Origin: MFD04580-c1 sp963702995
GTDB lineage: Bacteria > Planctomycetota > Phycisphaerae > Tepidisphaerales > Tepidisphaeraceae
Reading direction: 5' to 3'
DNA length: 64,000 bases
Assembly: GCA_963702995.1 (NCBI GenBank)
Contig: OY969783.1
Span: forward strand, 1,364,001-1,428,000
The notes below the pieces were generated by a model. The model saw nothing but the letters and a program-made list of their open reading frames with translations, had not been told where the DNA came from and made no database searches. Below, piece by piece: positions 8,562-17,186 of the stretch (positions within the stretch are counted from its first letter, which is position 1; every line of letters starts with the position of its first letter). A program made the translations under genes and the position numbers.

Positions 8562-10356
8562 TCATCCAACGACTCGTTGACTACTACGATCGCATCTCCG
8601 CCGACCCGGCAACCGCAACCGCGCTGCCGAAAACTGGCTATTCCCTTCAGAAGATGAGCTTTTGCGTCGTGCTGCGGCCGAATGGTGAGCTGGTCGGCAT
8701 TCAGTCGCTCATGGACGATGGAAAGAAGAAGCCCGTTCCCCGCCCGCTGCTCGTGCCGGGGCAGGGCAAGCCGCCCGGCCAGGGGATCAACCCTTGTTTC
8801 CTTTGGGACAACTCCGGCTACCTGCTCGGCTTCAAGCCGGACGACCCGACTCCGGACCGCACGCGCAAGACCTTCGAAGCCTTCCGCGACCGGCACCTGG
8901 CGGAAGAAGCGGAGATCAACGACCCCTCCTATTCGGCCGTCTGCGCGTTCCTTCGTGCGTGGACGCCCGAGCAAGCGGCCCAGCGGGCGACGGAGCTAGA
9001 CGGCATCCTCGGCAGCTTCGGCGTCTTCAAAATCGCGGGCGCGATGTCCTTCGTCCATGACGAGACGGCGGTCGCCGCCTACTGGGCCCAGCGAATCGCT
9101 TCGGACGGGCCCACCGCCCCCACGCGGGCCATGTGCCTCGTCACAGGTTCGGTCGGCCCCGTCGCTCGACTCCACGAACCGAAAATCAAAGGCGTCAACG
9201 GCACGCAATCGGCTGGCGCACTGCTGGTCTCGTTCAACGGGCAGGCGTACACCTCCTACGACAAAGAACAAGGCGATAACGCCCCGGTCGGGACTTCGGC
9301 CGCCTTCAGGTACACCAACGCGCTGAATTACCTGCTGAGCCGCGCCGATCGCCGTTTTTCGCTCGGCGACGCCACCGTCGTCTTCTGGGCGGAGCGGCCG
9401 ACGGAGTTCGAGGCCGTCGCCGACGCTGTCTGGGGCGGCCTGCCACCGCTCAAGGACGACTCGCCCCCTGAAGACGTGCAGCGCGCCGCGCAGGTCAAGC
9501 TCTTCCTCTCGCAACTCCGGGCCGGGCACGCCGACGGCGTTGCGATCGATCCGGATGACTCCGTCGGCTTCTATGTGCTCGGGCTCTCGCCTAACGCATC
9601 CCGCATCAGCGTTCGCTTCTGGGAGCAAAGCACCGTCGGCGCGATGAAAGATTGCCTCGCGTGGCACCTGCTCGACACCCAACTCGTCGGCGCGCGCCCG
9701 GATGATCCGCCATTGACCATCCGCCGGATCCTCCAGGCCACCGGCCGCGCCGAGTTCACCGCTGGCCGTTTCAAAGGGTATGACGCCGATGCCGTCCCTC
9801 CAGTCCTTGCCGGGTCAGTCGCCCGCGCCGTCGTTACCGGGCGCAATATCCGCCCCTGTTGCTTGGCGCGATGCTCAACAGGCTCCGGGCCGACGGCTAT
9901 GTGAGCCACGCCCGCGTCGCAACGATCAAAGCGTGCCTCAACCGCGAGGCTCGATCCCGAAAAACTCAAAAGGAGGTGCCCGTGGCACTCGACAGAAGCC
10001 GCAATGAATCCGGCTACGTCAGCGGCCGCCTGTTCGCGCTGCTGGAGAAGATCCAAGCCGACAGCGCCGGCGGCGAACTGAACGCGACAATCAAAGACCG
10101 CTACTTTTCCGCCGCCAGCGCAACCCCCGGCTTGGTCTTCCCGCGGCTGATCCGCCTCAGCCAGCACCATCTGGCCAAGCTGGAGAAGGCACAGAAGATC
10201 TATCACGAACGGCAACTGGCTGAGGTGATCGGCAAACTTCAGGACCTCCCGAGCCACCTTCTTTTGGAGCAACAAGGGCTCTTTGCGATCGGCTATTACC
10301 ACCAGCGGCAGGACCTGTTCACGAGCAAGAAGAATCAAGAAGGAGAGAAAGAATGA
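8558..10356 (+). CDS. cas8c: Cas8c (Csd1), I-C Cascade large subunit, interrupted by a frameshift
   Basis: Cas8c is the large Cascade subunit that recognises the PAM and helps open the target. The first frame (GTG 8558 to 9904) gives about 430 residues of family sequence, from MIIQRLVDYYDRISADP to AGSVARAVVTG. The conserved C-terminal domain continues in the next frame to 10356: LLLGAMLNRLRADGYVSHAR, KEVPVALD, YVSGRLFALLEKIQ, NATIKDRYFSAASATPGLVF and the end motif QGLFAIGYYHQRQDLFTSKK. The frame is lost at GGG 9839-9841, where one missing G would restore a protein of about 599 residues, the normal Csd1 length. No mutation other than this indel is evident, so an assembly error is more likely than decay. 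The stop overlaps the cas7c start by four bases (ATGA). Confidence 0.9.
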
Positions 10357-11255
10357 GCGCCCCCATCCAGAATCGCTATGACTTCATTTATTTGTTCGAC
10401 GTCACCGACGGTAACCCCAACGGCGACCCGGACGCTGGCAACCTCCCACGCATCGACGCAGAAACCGGGCAGGGGCTCGTAACAGACGTCTGCCTCAAAC
10501 GTAAAGTCCGCAACTACGTCGGCGTCGTCCACGAGGAAAAGCCTCCGTACGAGATCTACGTGAAGGAACGCGCCATCCTCAACAACCAGCACGCGCGGGC
10601 CTACGAGGCGCTGAAGCTCGAGCCGGACCCGAAGAAGCGGAAGTCGAAGGGAAAGGAGCGGGCGGAGGAAGATCAAAAGCTGACCGAATGGATGTGTCGG
10701 AACTTCTACGACGTGCGGACCTTCGGTGCGGTCATGAGCACCGGGGTCGATGCCGGACAGGTTCGCGGAGCGGTTCAGTTGACCGTCGCCCGGAGCATCG
10801 ACCGCGTCGTCGCACAGGAACATGCCGTCACCCGGTGTGCCGTTACCACCGAGGCGGAGGCCGAGAAGCAACAGGGCGACAACCGCACCATGGGCCGCAA
10901 GTTCACAGTGCCCTACGGTCTTTACAGAGGGTATGGCTACATCAACGCCAGCCTTGCCGGCCAGACAGGCTTCAGTGAAGACGACCTGGCGATATTTAAG
11001 CAATCGCTCGGCATGATGTTCGAAAACGACCGCTCGGCCGCCCGCGGCCGCATGTCGCCTGTTCGATGCATCGCCTTCCGTCACGAGAATAAGCTCGGCA
11101 ACGCCCGGGCGGACCAACTCTTCTCACGGGTCAAAGTAGCGGTGAAGGACGAATTGACCGCTGAGAAGCGGCCACCGCGTGCAAAGGATGACTACGCGAT
11201 CACCGTCGCCAGCGGCGATCTGCCGGAGGGTGTCACCATCGAAGAATGGGTGTAG
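10353..11255 (+). CDS. cas7c: Cas7c (Csd2), I-C Cascade backbone subunit
   Basis: This 300-residue protein is the repeated backbone subunit of Cascade, which binds the crRNA spacer. The N-terminus (NRYDFIYLFDVTDGNPNGDP) followed by DAGNLPRIDAETGQGLVTDV is the Csd2 signature. VRTFGAVMS and YGLYRGYGYINASLAGQTGF are also typical of Cas7 RAMP proteins. AAGGAG precedes the ATG closely. It overlaps cas8c by four bases upstream and cas4 by ten downstream, so the module is tightly coupled. Its length is normal and the frame is intact. Confidence 0.95.
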   Translation: MSAPIQNRYDFIYLFDVTDGNPNGDPDAGNLPRIDAETGQGLVTDVCLKRKVRNYVGVVHEEKPPYEIYVKERAILNNQHARAYEALKLEPDPKKRKSKGKERAEEDQKLTEWMCRNFYDVRTFGAVMSTGVDAGQVRGAVQLTVARSIDRVVAQEHAVTRCAVTTEAEAEKQQGDNRTMGRKFTVPYGLYRGYGYINASLAGQTGFSEDDLAIFKQSLGMMFENDRSAARGRMSPVRCIAFRHENKLGNARADQLFSRVKVAVKDELTAEKRPPRAKDDYAITVASGDLPEGVTIEEWV

Positions 11256-11899
11256 ACTTGTTCCCCGAAGAAGACCTCCTCCCCATCAGCGCGCTCCAGC
11301 ACCTGCTGTTCTGCCCGCGACAATGCGCGCTGATCCATCTGGAGCAGCTCTGGGCGGAGAACGCGCTGACGCTCGAAGGGCGTCATCTGCACCAGAAGGC
11401 CGACCACGGCCGCGGCGAGCGGCGCGGGGGGCTCCGCGTCGCACGCGGCCTCCTGCTCCGGTCGCTGCGGCTCGGCCTCTTTGGCAAGGCCGACGTCGTC
11501 GAGTTTCGCGCCGGCGCCGCCCTGCCCGTTGAGTACAAACGCGGCAAGCCCAAGAAAGATGGCTCCGATAAGGTGCAGCTCTGCGCCCAGGCACTGTGCC
11601 TCGAAGAGATGCTCGACCTGCCCGTGCCCGCCGGCGCGATCTTCTACGGCGTCACCCGCCGGCGCCTCGAGGTCCCCTTTGACGAGCCCCTCCGCCGCCT
11701 AACGCTCGAAACGATCGGCCGCCTCCACCAGATGATCGCCAGCCGCGCCACGCCGGCGGCCGTTCGCGAAAAAAAGTGCGGCCGCTGCTCGCTCCGGCAC
11801 CTGTGCCTCCCCGACGCCCGCCCCGGCACCCCGGCCGCGTCACGATACCTCCTGCGGGCGCTCGCCGACGAAGGCGCCGGGGGGCCAGCGTCCGATTGA
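11246..11899 (+). CDS. cas4: Cas4, RecB-like exonuclease of the adaptation module
   Basis: Cas4 trims prespacers and selects those next to a PAM; in subtype I-C it works in a complex with Cas1 and Cas2. The 217-residue protein has the iron-sulfur cysteines at both ends: FCPRQCALIH near residue 27, and KCGRCSLRHLCLP near residue 180. The RecB nuclease residues lie in GKADVVEF and LPVEYKRGK (the D and E-x-K positions), followed by the QLCAQALCLEEM helix. It starts inside the last codons of cas7c. After its stop there is a gap of 117 bases before the chosen HNH start, the largest gap in the operon before cas1-cas2. Confidence 0.93.
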   Translation: MGVDLFPEEDLLPISALQHLLFCPRQCALIHLEQLWAENALTLEGRHLHQKADHGRGERRGGLRVARGLLLRSLRLGLFGKADVVEFRAGAALPVEYKRGKPKKDGSDKVQLCAQALCLEEMLDLPVPAGAIFYGVTRRRLEVPFDEPLRRLTLETIGRLHQMIASRATPAAVREKKCGRCSLRHLCLPDARPGTPAASRYLLRALADEGAGGPASD

Positions 11900-12016
11900 C
11901 TTGATGTTCCTTGAATGCGTTTCACGTAACAGTGCCTTCGACTTCGAATGCCGCGTGACAACGTTCCCCGTTCAAGCCGACCGACGACTTTTGTTCGCTT
12001 TAGGAGTGACGTCACC

Positions 12017-12808
12017 GTGACCGTCAAACGTTCCGACCCAGAACGCAAACCCGCGTTCGAACAGTTTCTTCTTGGGCTTTGGGCGATCAAAGACTCGTTA
12101 ACGGCGCTACAACGCCGACTGCTGATCGAACAGTACGGACTCCCGAGCCACCGTTGTTTCGCGAAACAGTTGGCCGAGCGCGTAAGCGCGAAGGATTGGC
12201 GCGTTGTGAATCGTCACTACGCGTTTGCCGCGAAGAAGTTTTGCGAAGCCGTCGCGTTTTCCCCACCGGTGAACGCCAGGGGCAAGCCACAATGGTGGGG
12301 CGTATGGTCGGTTGGGTTCGACCACGGCGATGGCCGGTTCGAGTGGAAGATGCACGATGAATTGGTACGGGCCCTCGAACACTTAGGCTGGGTGGAGGCA
12401 GCGACCGATGACAGGTCGTTCTTCGCCGACGAGGTGTGCACAGGAAGCACGACATACCCCGAAGGAACGATCCGCCAGATCCACGTAAACGCCTACGAGC
12501 GATCCGCGGATGCTCGTTCCACCTGTCTTAACCACCATGGTTTTCAATGTGCGGTGTGCGCTTTTGACTTCGGCGTCGCCTACGGCGACATTGGTCACGG
12601 CTTCATGCACGTCCATCATCTGCAACCGATCTCGAAAATAGGCGCAAGTTACCTGATCGACCCGATCCGAGATCTACGGCCCGTTTGTCCCAACTGTCAT
12701 GCAATGTTGCACCGTCGTGACCCGCCCTTGTCGGTCGAAGAGCTACGCGCGGCGTTTCGATGGCGCGCCATTCTCATTCATTGGAGCGAGATGCAGGGGC
12801 TGTCATGA
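12017..12808 (+). CDS. HNH endonuclease encoded between cas4 and cas1
   Basis: The C-terminal third is a clear HNH nuclease domain with a zinc-binding frame: CAVC near residues 178-181, GHGFMHVHHLQPIS around 195-208 and DLRPVCPNCHAMLH around 219-232 (263-residue numbering). This layout is close to McrA-like predicted restriction nucleases. The region before it (PEGTIRQIHVNAYERSADAR) is often found ahead of this HNH type. The first 150 residues resemble no domain I can name. The start is set at GTG 12017 because AGGAG lies at 12002-12006; an ATG at 11948 lengthens the protein to 286 residues but has no Shine-Dalgarno. The TGA overlaps the cas1 ATG (ATGA), which makes it part of the operon. HNH genes are not part of the standard I-C set. 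It could cut DNA during adaptation or interference, or be a passenger nuclease. Confidence 0.85.
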   Translation: MTVKRSDPERKPAFEQFLLGLWAIKDSLTALQRRLLIEQYGLPSHRCFAKQLAERVSAKDWRVVNRHYAFAAKKFCEAVAFSPPVNARGKPQWWGVWSVGFDHGDGRFEWKMHDELVRALEHLGWVEAATDDRSFFADEVCTGSTTYPEGTIRQIHVNAYERSADARSTCLNHHGFQCAVCAFDFGVAYGDIGHGFMHVHHLQPISKIGASYLIDPIRDLRPVCPNCHAMLHRRDPPLSVEELRAAFRWRAILIHWSEMQGLS

Positions 12809-13857
12809 AGCACCACCTTAACACCCTCTTCGTCACCACCGAGCAGTCCTACCTGGCGAAGGAAGGCGAGGCAGTCCTCGTCCGGTTCGAAAAGCAGACG
12901 AAACTGCGGGTGCCGATCCATAACCTCGGCGGGATCGTCTGCTTCGGCCGCATCGGCGTCAGCCCGTCCTTGATGGGCCTCTGCGGCGAGCGCGGCGTCG
13001 CCATCACCATGCTCAGCGGAACCGGCCAGTTCCGCGCCAGGATCAACGGCTTTACGCCCGGTAATGTGCTGCTCCGCAAGGAACAGTATCGCGTCTCGGA
13101 TTCGCTTGCGGCCTCGGCCCGGATCGCGCGCTGGGCGGTCGCCGCCAAGATCGCCAACGGCCGCTCAGTGCTGCTACGCGCCCTCCGCGACTACCCCAAC
13201 GCGCCCGGCCGCCCCGCCCTGGAGGCGGCCGCCGCCCGAATGGCGCTCGGCCTGGAAGACATCCAGCGCGAGCCCGGCGACCCCGATCGCACTCTCTCGC
13301 TCGATTCCGTCCGCGGCCTCGAGGGTGAGGCCGCCAACGCCTATTTCGGCTGCTTCGACCATCTCATCATCGCGCAGAAAGAAGGCTTCGCCTTCAAGAC
13401 ACGCAGCCGCCGCCCGCCGCTGGACGCGGTGAACGCCCTCCTGTCATTCCTGTACGCGATGCTCGGCCACGACGCCCGCGCCGCCTGCGAGGCGGCCGGG
13501 CTCGATTCGCAGGTTGGCTTCCTCCACCGCGACCGCCCCGGCCGCCCCGGACTCGCCCTGGACCTGATGGAGGAGCTGCGGCCGTTCCTCGCCGACCGCC
13601 TCGCGCTATCGCTCATCAACCGCAAGCAGATCCCGGCCTCCGGGTTCACAACCACCGAGAGCGGCGCCGTCCGGATGGACGACTCGACCCGCAAAGCCGT
13701 CCTCGTCGCCTATCAGAAGCGAAAGCAGGAGGAGATCATCCACCCCTTCCTGGGCGAGAAAGTGACAGTAGGTCTGATCATTCACCTGCAAGCGCGGCTG
13801 CTGGCCCGCCACCTTCGCGGCGACCTGGACGCCTACCCCGCGTTTGTGTGGAAATAA
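12805..13857 (+). CDS. cas1: Cas1, CRISPR integrase
   Basis: Cas1 inserts new spacers at the leader end of the array together with Cas2. The start is ATG 12805, overlapping the HNH stop, which gives 350 residues beginning MKHHLNTLFVTTEQSYLAKE. The catalytic residues can be placed: the glutamate in LEGEAANAYFGCFDHLI, and the histidine and aspartate in VGFLHRDRPGRPGLALDLME. The phrase DAVNALLSFLYAML is the usual helix between them. The length and order are normal for I-C Cas1. The gene is followed by 82 bases before cas2. Confidence 0.95.
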   Translation: MKHHLNTLFVTTEQSYLAKEGEAVLVRFEKQTKLRVPIHNLGGIVCFGRIGVSPSLMGLCGERGVAITMLSGTGQFRARINGFTPGNVLLRKEQYRVSDSLAASARIARWAVAAKIANGRSVLLRALRDYPNAPGRPALEAAAARMALGLEDIQREPGDPDRTLSLDSVRGLEGEAANAYFGCFDHLIIAQKEGFAFKTRSRRPPLDAVNALLSFLYAMLGHDARAACEAAGLDSQVGFLHRDRPGRPGLALDLMEELRPFLADRLALSLINRKQIPASGFTTTESGAVRMDDSTRKAVLVAYQKRKQEEIIHPFLGEKVTVGLIIHLQARLLARHLRGDLDAYPAFVWK

Positions 13858-13939
13858 CGCCCACCGCTCCACCGGCGGCCGCCGCCGCCCGCTTGACCGC
13901 ATCCGTGACGTTTGGTGCTTTGCAAACGATGGGCTGAAC

Positions 13940-14229
13940 ATGATGGTGCTGGTGACCTACGACGTCTCGACAAAGACCCCGGAAGGCCGGCGCCGGCTTT
14001 CACGGGTTGCGCGGGCGTGCCTGGATTACGGTCAGCGGTCCAGAACAGTGTCTTTGAGTGCCAACTTTCCACCGATCAGTGGGCCGGCCTGCGCCTGCGG
14101 CTGCTGGACCTCTACGTTCCGGAGGAGGACAGCCTGCGCTTCTACTTCCTGGGCGCGAAGTGGCAGCCGCGCATCCAGCACCACGGGACCAAGCCCAGCA
14201 CCGACCTCGAAGGCCCTCTCATCGCCTGA
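13940..14229 (+). CDS. cas2: Cas2, interrupted by a frameshift
   Basis: Cas2 is the structural partner of Cas1 in spacer integration. From ATG 13940 the frame reads MMVLVTYDVSTKTPEGRRRL and ARACLDYGQR, typical of I-C Cas2. It then leaves the family sequence, which resumes in the next frame as QNSVFECQLSTDQWAGLRLR, LLDLYVPEEDSLRFYFLG and ends TDLEGPLIA at 14229. One missing G at GG 14037-14038 explains the break and restores a protein of about 96 residues, the usual Cas2 length. Without repair the first frame would run on into unrelated sequence until 14317. As with cas8c, a sequencing or assembly deletion is the simplest reading. Confidence 0.88.
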
Positions 14230-14443
14230 TCCCCCGCCCACGCCGCGCGTCCTCCGTCCCCCCGGCCGCGTACGCCAAGCGCACGCGGTCCCCCCGCTAG
14301 TTCCGCGAACCCTATAACCCTCGCCCCAAGATCGCGTTAACGCCGCCGCCCCGCCACGCTCGCCCGTCAACGCCCCCGCCCCCACCCCCTTTCGCGGCCG
14401 CACGGCCCTTGCAGGCGTGCGGCAGGGAAGTTAGAAGCCAGGA
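14230..14443 (+). promoter_or_regulatory. CRISPR leader with a predicted array promoter
   Basis: The 214 bases between cas2 and the first repeat are the expected leader, where Cas1-Cas2 insert new spacers. The segment TTCCGCGAACCCTATAA (14301-14317) resembles the TTCGCGAACC motif seen in I-C leaders. TTGCAG at 14409-14414 and TAGAAG at 14432-14437, 17 bases apart, could be the promoter; transcription would start close to the first repeat. Cytosine runs are frequent here. Confidence 0.6.
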
Positions 14444-17021
14444 GTCGCCCCCCGCGCGGGGGCGTGGATTGAAACTCCGAGCCGTCCGCCGCCCCCTTGC
14501 GCAGCTTGAGTCGCCCCCCGCGCGGGGGCGTGGATTGAAACCCGCACACCTCGATCGCGTCAACGCGATGCAGGTGTCGCCCCCGCGCGGGGGCGTGGAT
14601 TGAAACCTGCTCGATCGACTTGAGCCGGTCAGCCCGGATCGTCGCCCCCCGCGCGGGGGCGTGGATTGAAACTGCTGGCCATGCCGATCGCCCGGGCCAA
14701 CGGCGGTCGCCCCCCGCGCGGGGGCGTGGATTGAAACACCGGCGTCGGCGCGGCGGGCCGGGTGGCCGGTGTCGCCCCCCGCGCGGGGGCGTGGATTGAA
14801 ACTTTCTGCGGGCGGCGGATCGGCGCCGGGCCGCGGTCGCCCCCCGCGCGGGGGCGTGGATTGAAACTCCGGACCGTGGATCATACGTGACAAGACGGTT
14901 GTCGCCCCCCGCGCGGGGGCGTGGATTGAAACTGGACAGTCTCCTGGGCCTTGCCGAACGCGAGGGGTCGCCCCCCGCGCGGGGGCGTGGATTGAAACCG
15001 GCGCGTCGGCTCCGGGAGCTCCGCGAGCGTCTGTCGCCCCCCGCGCGGGGGCGTGGATTGAAACGCCTTCGACGTGATCAGGATCTTCGCGTCGAGGGTC
15101 GCCCCCCGCGCGGGGGCGTGGATTGAAACTCGGCGCTGCTCTCCAGATCGCGGACGTGGAATGTCGCCCCCCGCGCGGGGGCGTGGATTGAAACATCAAA
15201 GCCCGCACCGCGATCTTCGAGGGCCAAGTCGCCCCCCGCGCGGGGGCGTGGATTGAAACCCATTTTGGAAATCACCACGCCGCTATGTCTACTGTCGCCC
15301 CCCGCGCGGGGGCGTGGATTGAAACACGTTCTCGGTCTCGCTCACCTGCCAGAGGACGAAGTCGCCCCCCGCGCGGGGGCGTGGATTGAAACGTGCTGGC
15401 CGACCCGATCCGGATCGTCCCCGTCGTCGCCCCCCGCGCGGGGGCGTGGATTGAAACTGGGCGGCCCTCACGCCGCGCGAGGCCTGGCTCGTCGCCCCCC
15501 GCGCGGGGGCGTGGATTGAAACTGGCGGTGTAGGTCCAGCCGGCGACGAGGGTGGGTCGCCCCCCGCGCGGGGGCGTGGATTGAAACAGGTTTGGGTTGA
15601 CGGGGTTGAGACGACGCGAGGGTCGCCCCCCGCGCGGGGGCGTGGATTGAAACCCTGCCGCCGCCGTCCCGTTTCGAGCCCTCACGCGTCGCCCCCCGCG
15701 CGGGGGCGTGGATTGAAACCTTTCGGAGTGCCCATGGCCAACCAAGTGACGATGTCGCCCCCCGCGCGGGGGCGTGGATTGAAACTGCGGCGACGTAGGT
15801 TTTGATCGCGGTCTTTTGGTCGCCCCCCGCGCGGGGGCGTGGATTGAAACTGGAGGGCCAGCTGCGAGTCCAACGCGCCGACCGTCGCCCCCCGCGCGGG
15901 GGCGTGGATTGAAACAGATGCCTGGCCGAGGGTCTTGAGCGTCTTTCCGGTCGCCCCCCGCGCGGGGGCGTGGATTGAAACAACTCGCCACGCTCGACGA
16001 TGAGACGCAGGGTGTCGCCCCCCGCGCGGGGGCGTGGATTGAAACTTACCTCGCTTGCAAATCAGTGGAAGGTCAAAAGGTCGCCCCCCGCGCGGGGGCG
16101 TGGATTGAAACAAATCCTGCCGCCGCAAGAGGAATCCATATCCGGTCGCCCCCCGCGCGGGGGCGTGGATTGAAACTCAACTACGACGGGTGTGTCGGGG
16201 CCGATATTGGTCGCCCCCCGCGCGGGGGCGTGGATTGAAACAAGCCCGTAGGCGGGATGCCAATCGTAACCGAGTCGCCCCCCGCGCGGGGGCGTGGATT
16301 GAAACCATTGCCGCGGCTGGCCGCTCGGGTCGCCGCTCGTCGCCCCCCGCGCGGGGGCGTGGATTGAAACGGGACGATGTCGATCTCTTCGCCGGCACGG
16401 CCTTGTCGCCCCCCGCGCGGGGGCGTGGATTGAAACCAGGGCAGCTTCAAGATCGTCGCGACGCCGCGGGTCGCCCCCCGCGCGGGGGCGTGGATTGAAA
16501 CCAGCAGCTCGCCGACGAGCAGGCCGAGGCCAAGGTCGCCCCCCGCGCGGGGGCGTGGATTGAAACGCGACCCGCGGCCTGTCGTGCCGCTAACGGCGCG
16601 TCGCCCCCCGCGCGGGGGCGTGGATTGAAACAAAGCCGTGCCCGGCGGCGGGCCCGACGGACATCGTCGCCCCCCGCGCGGGGGCGTGGATTGAAACTGG
16701 TCGAAGATGTGCATCACCTGATCGGCCGAGTCGCCCCCCGCGCGGGGGCGTGGATTGAAACGACTCGCGACGAGACCGCCGAGGCCGGCAACTGGTCGCC
16801 CCCCGCGCGGGGGCGTGGATTGAAACGCGGCCGCCCTGGCGGTCGATCAGCATCAGGCAGTCGCCCCCCGCGCGGGGGCGTGGATTGAAACTTCTCATCC
16901 ACGCTCACGCCGGGCGAGGAGAGGGTCGCCCCCCGCGCGGGGGCGTGGATTGAAACCGCCCGGCGCCGCGTCGGCGACCGGGATCGACCGTCGCCCCCCG
17001 CGCGGGGGCGTGGATTGAAAC

Positions 17022-17186
17022 AATAACTACCTGAGCCCCCGCGAGACCCGCGCCGGTCGCCCCCCGCGCGGGGGCGTGGATTGAAACATCGCGAGAGCGC
17101 ACTGAACGCCGTCGCCGGAGGTCGCCCCCCGCGCGGGGGCGTGGATTGAAACAATAACTACCTGAGCCCCCGCGAGACCCGCGCCG
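17022..17186 (+). repeat. Spacer present twice with one other spacer between
   Basis: The 34-base spacers at 17022-17055 and 17153-17186 are identical; both begin AATAACTACCTGAGCC. One unrelated spacer separates them. This is most easily explained by recombination between repeats, or by repeated acquisition of the same fragment. Confidence 0.9.

Noticed and set aside
5533..14229. Absence of cas6 considered as a defect
   Set aside because: In subtype I-C, Cas5 processes the crRNA, so cas6 is not expected.
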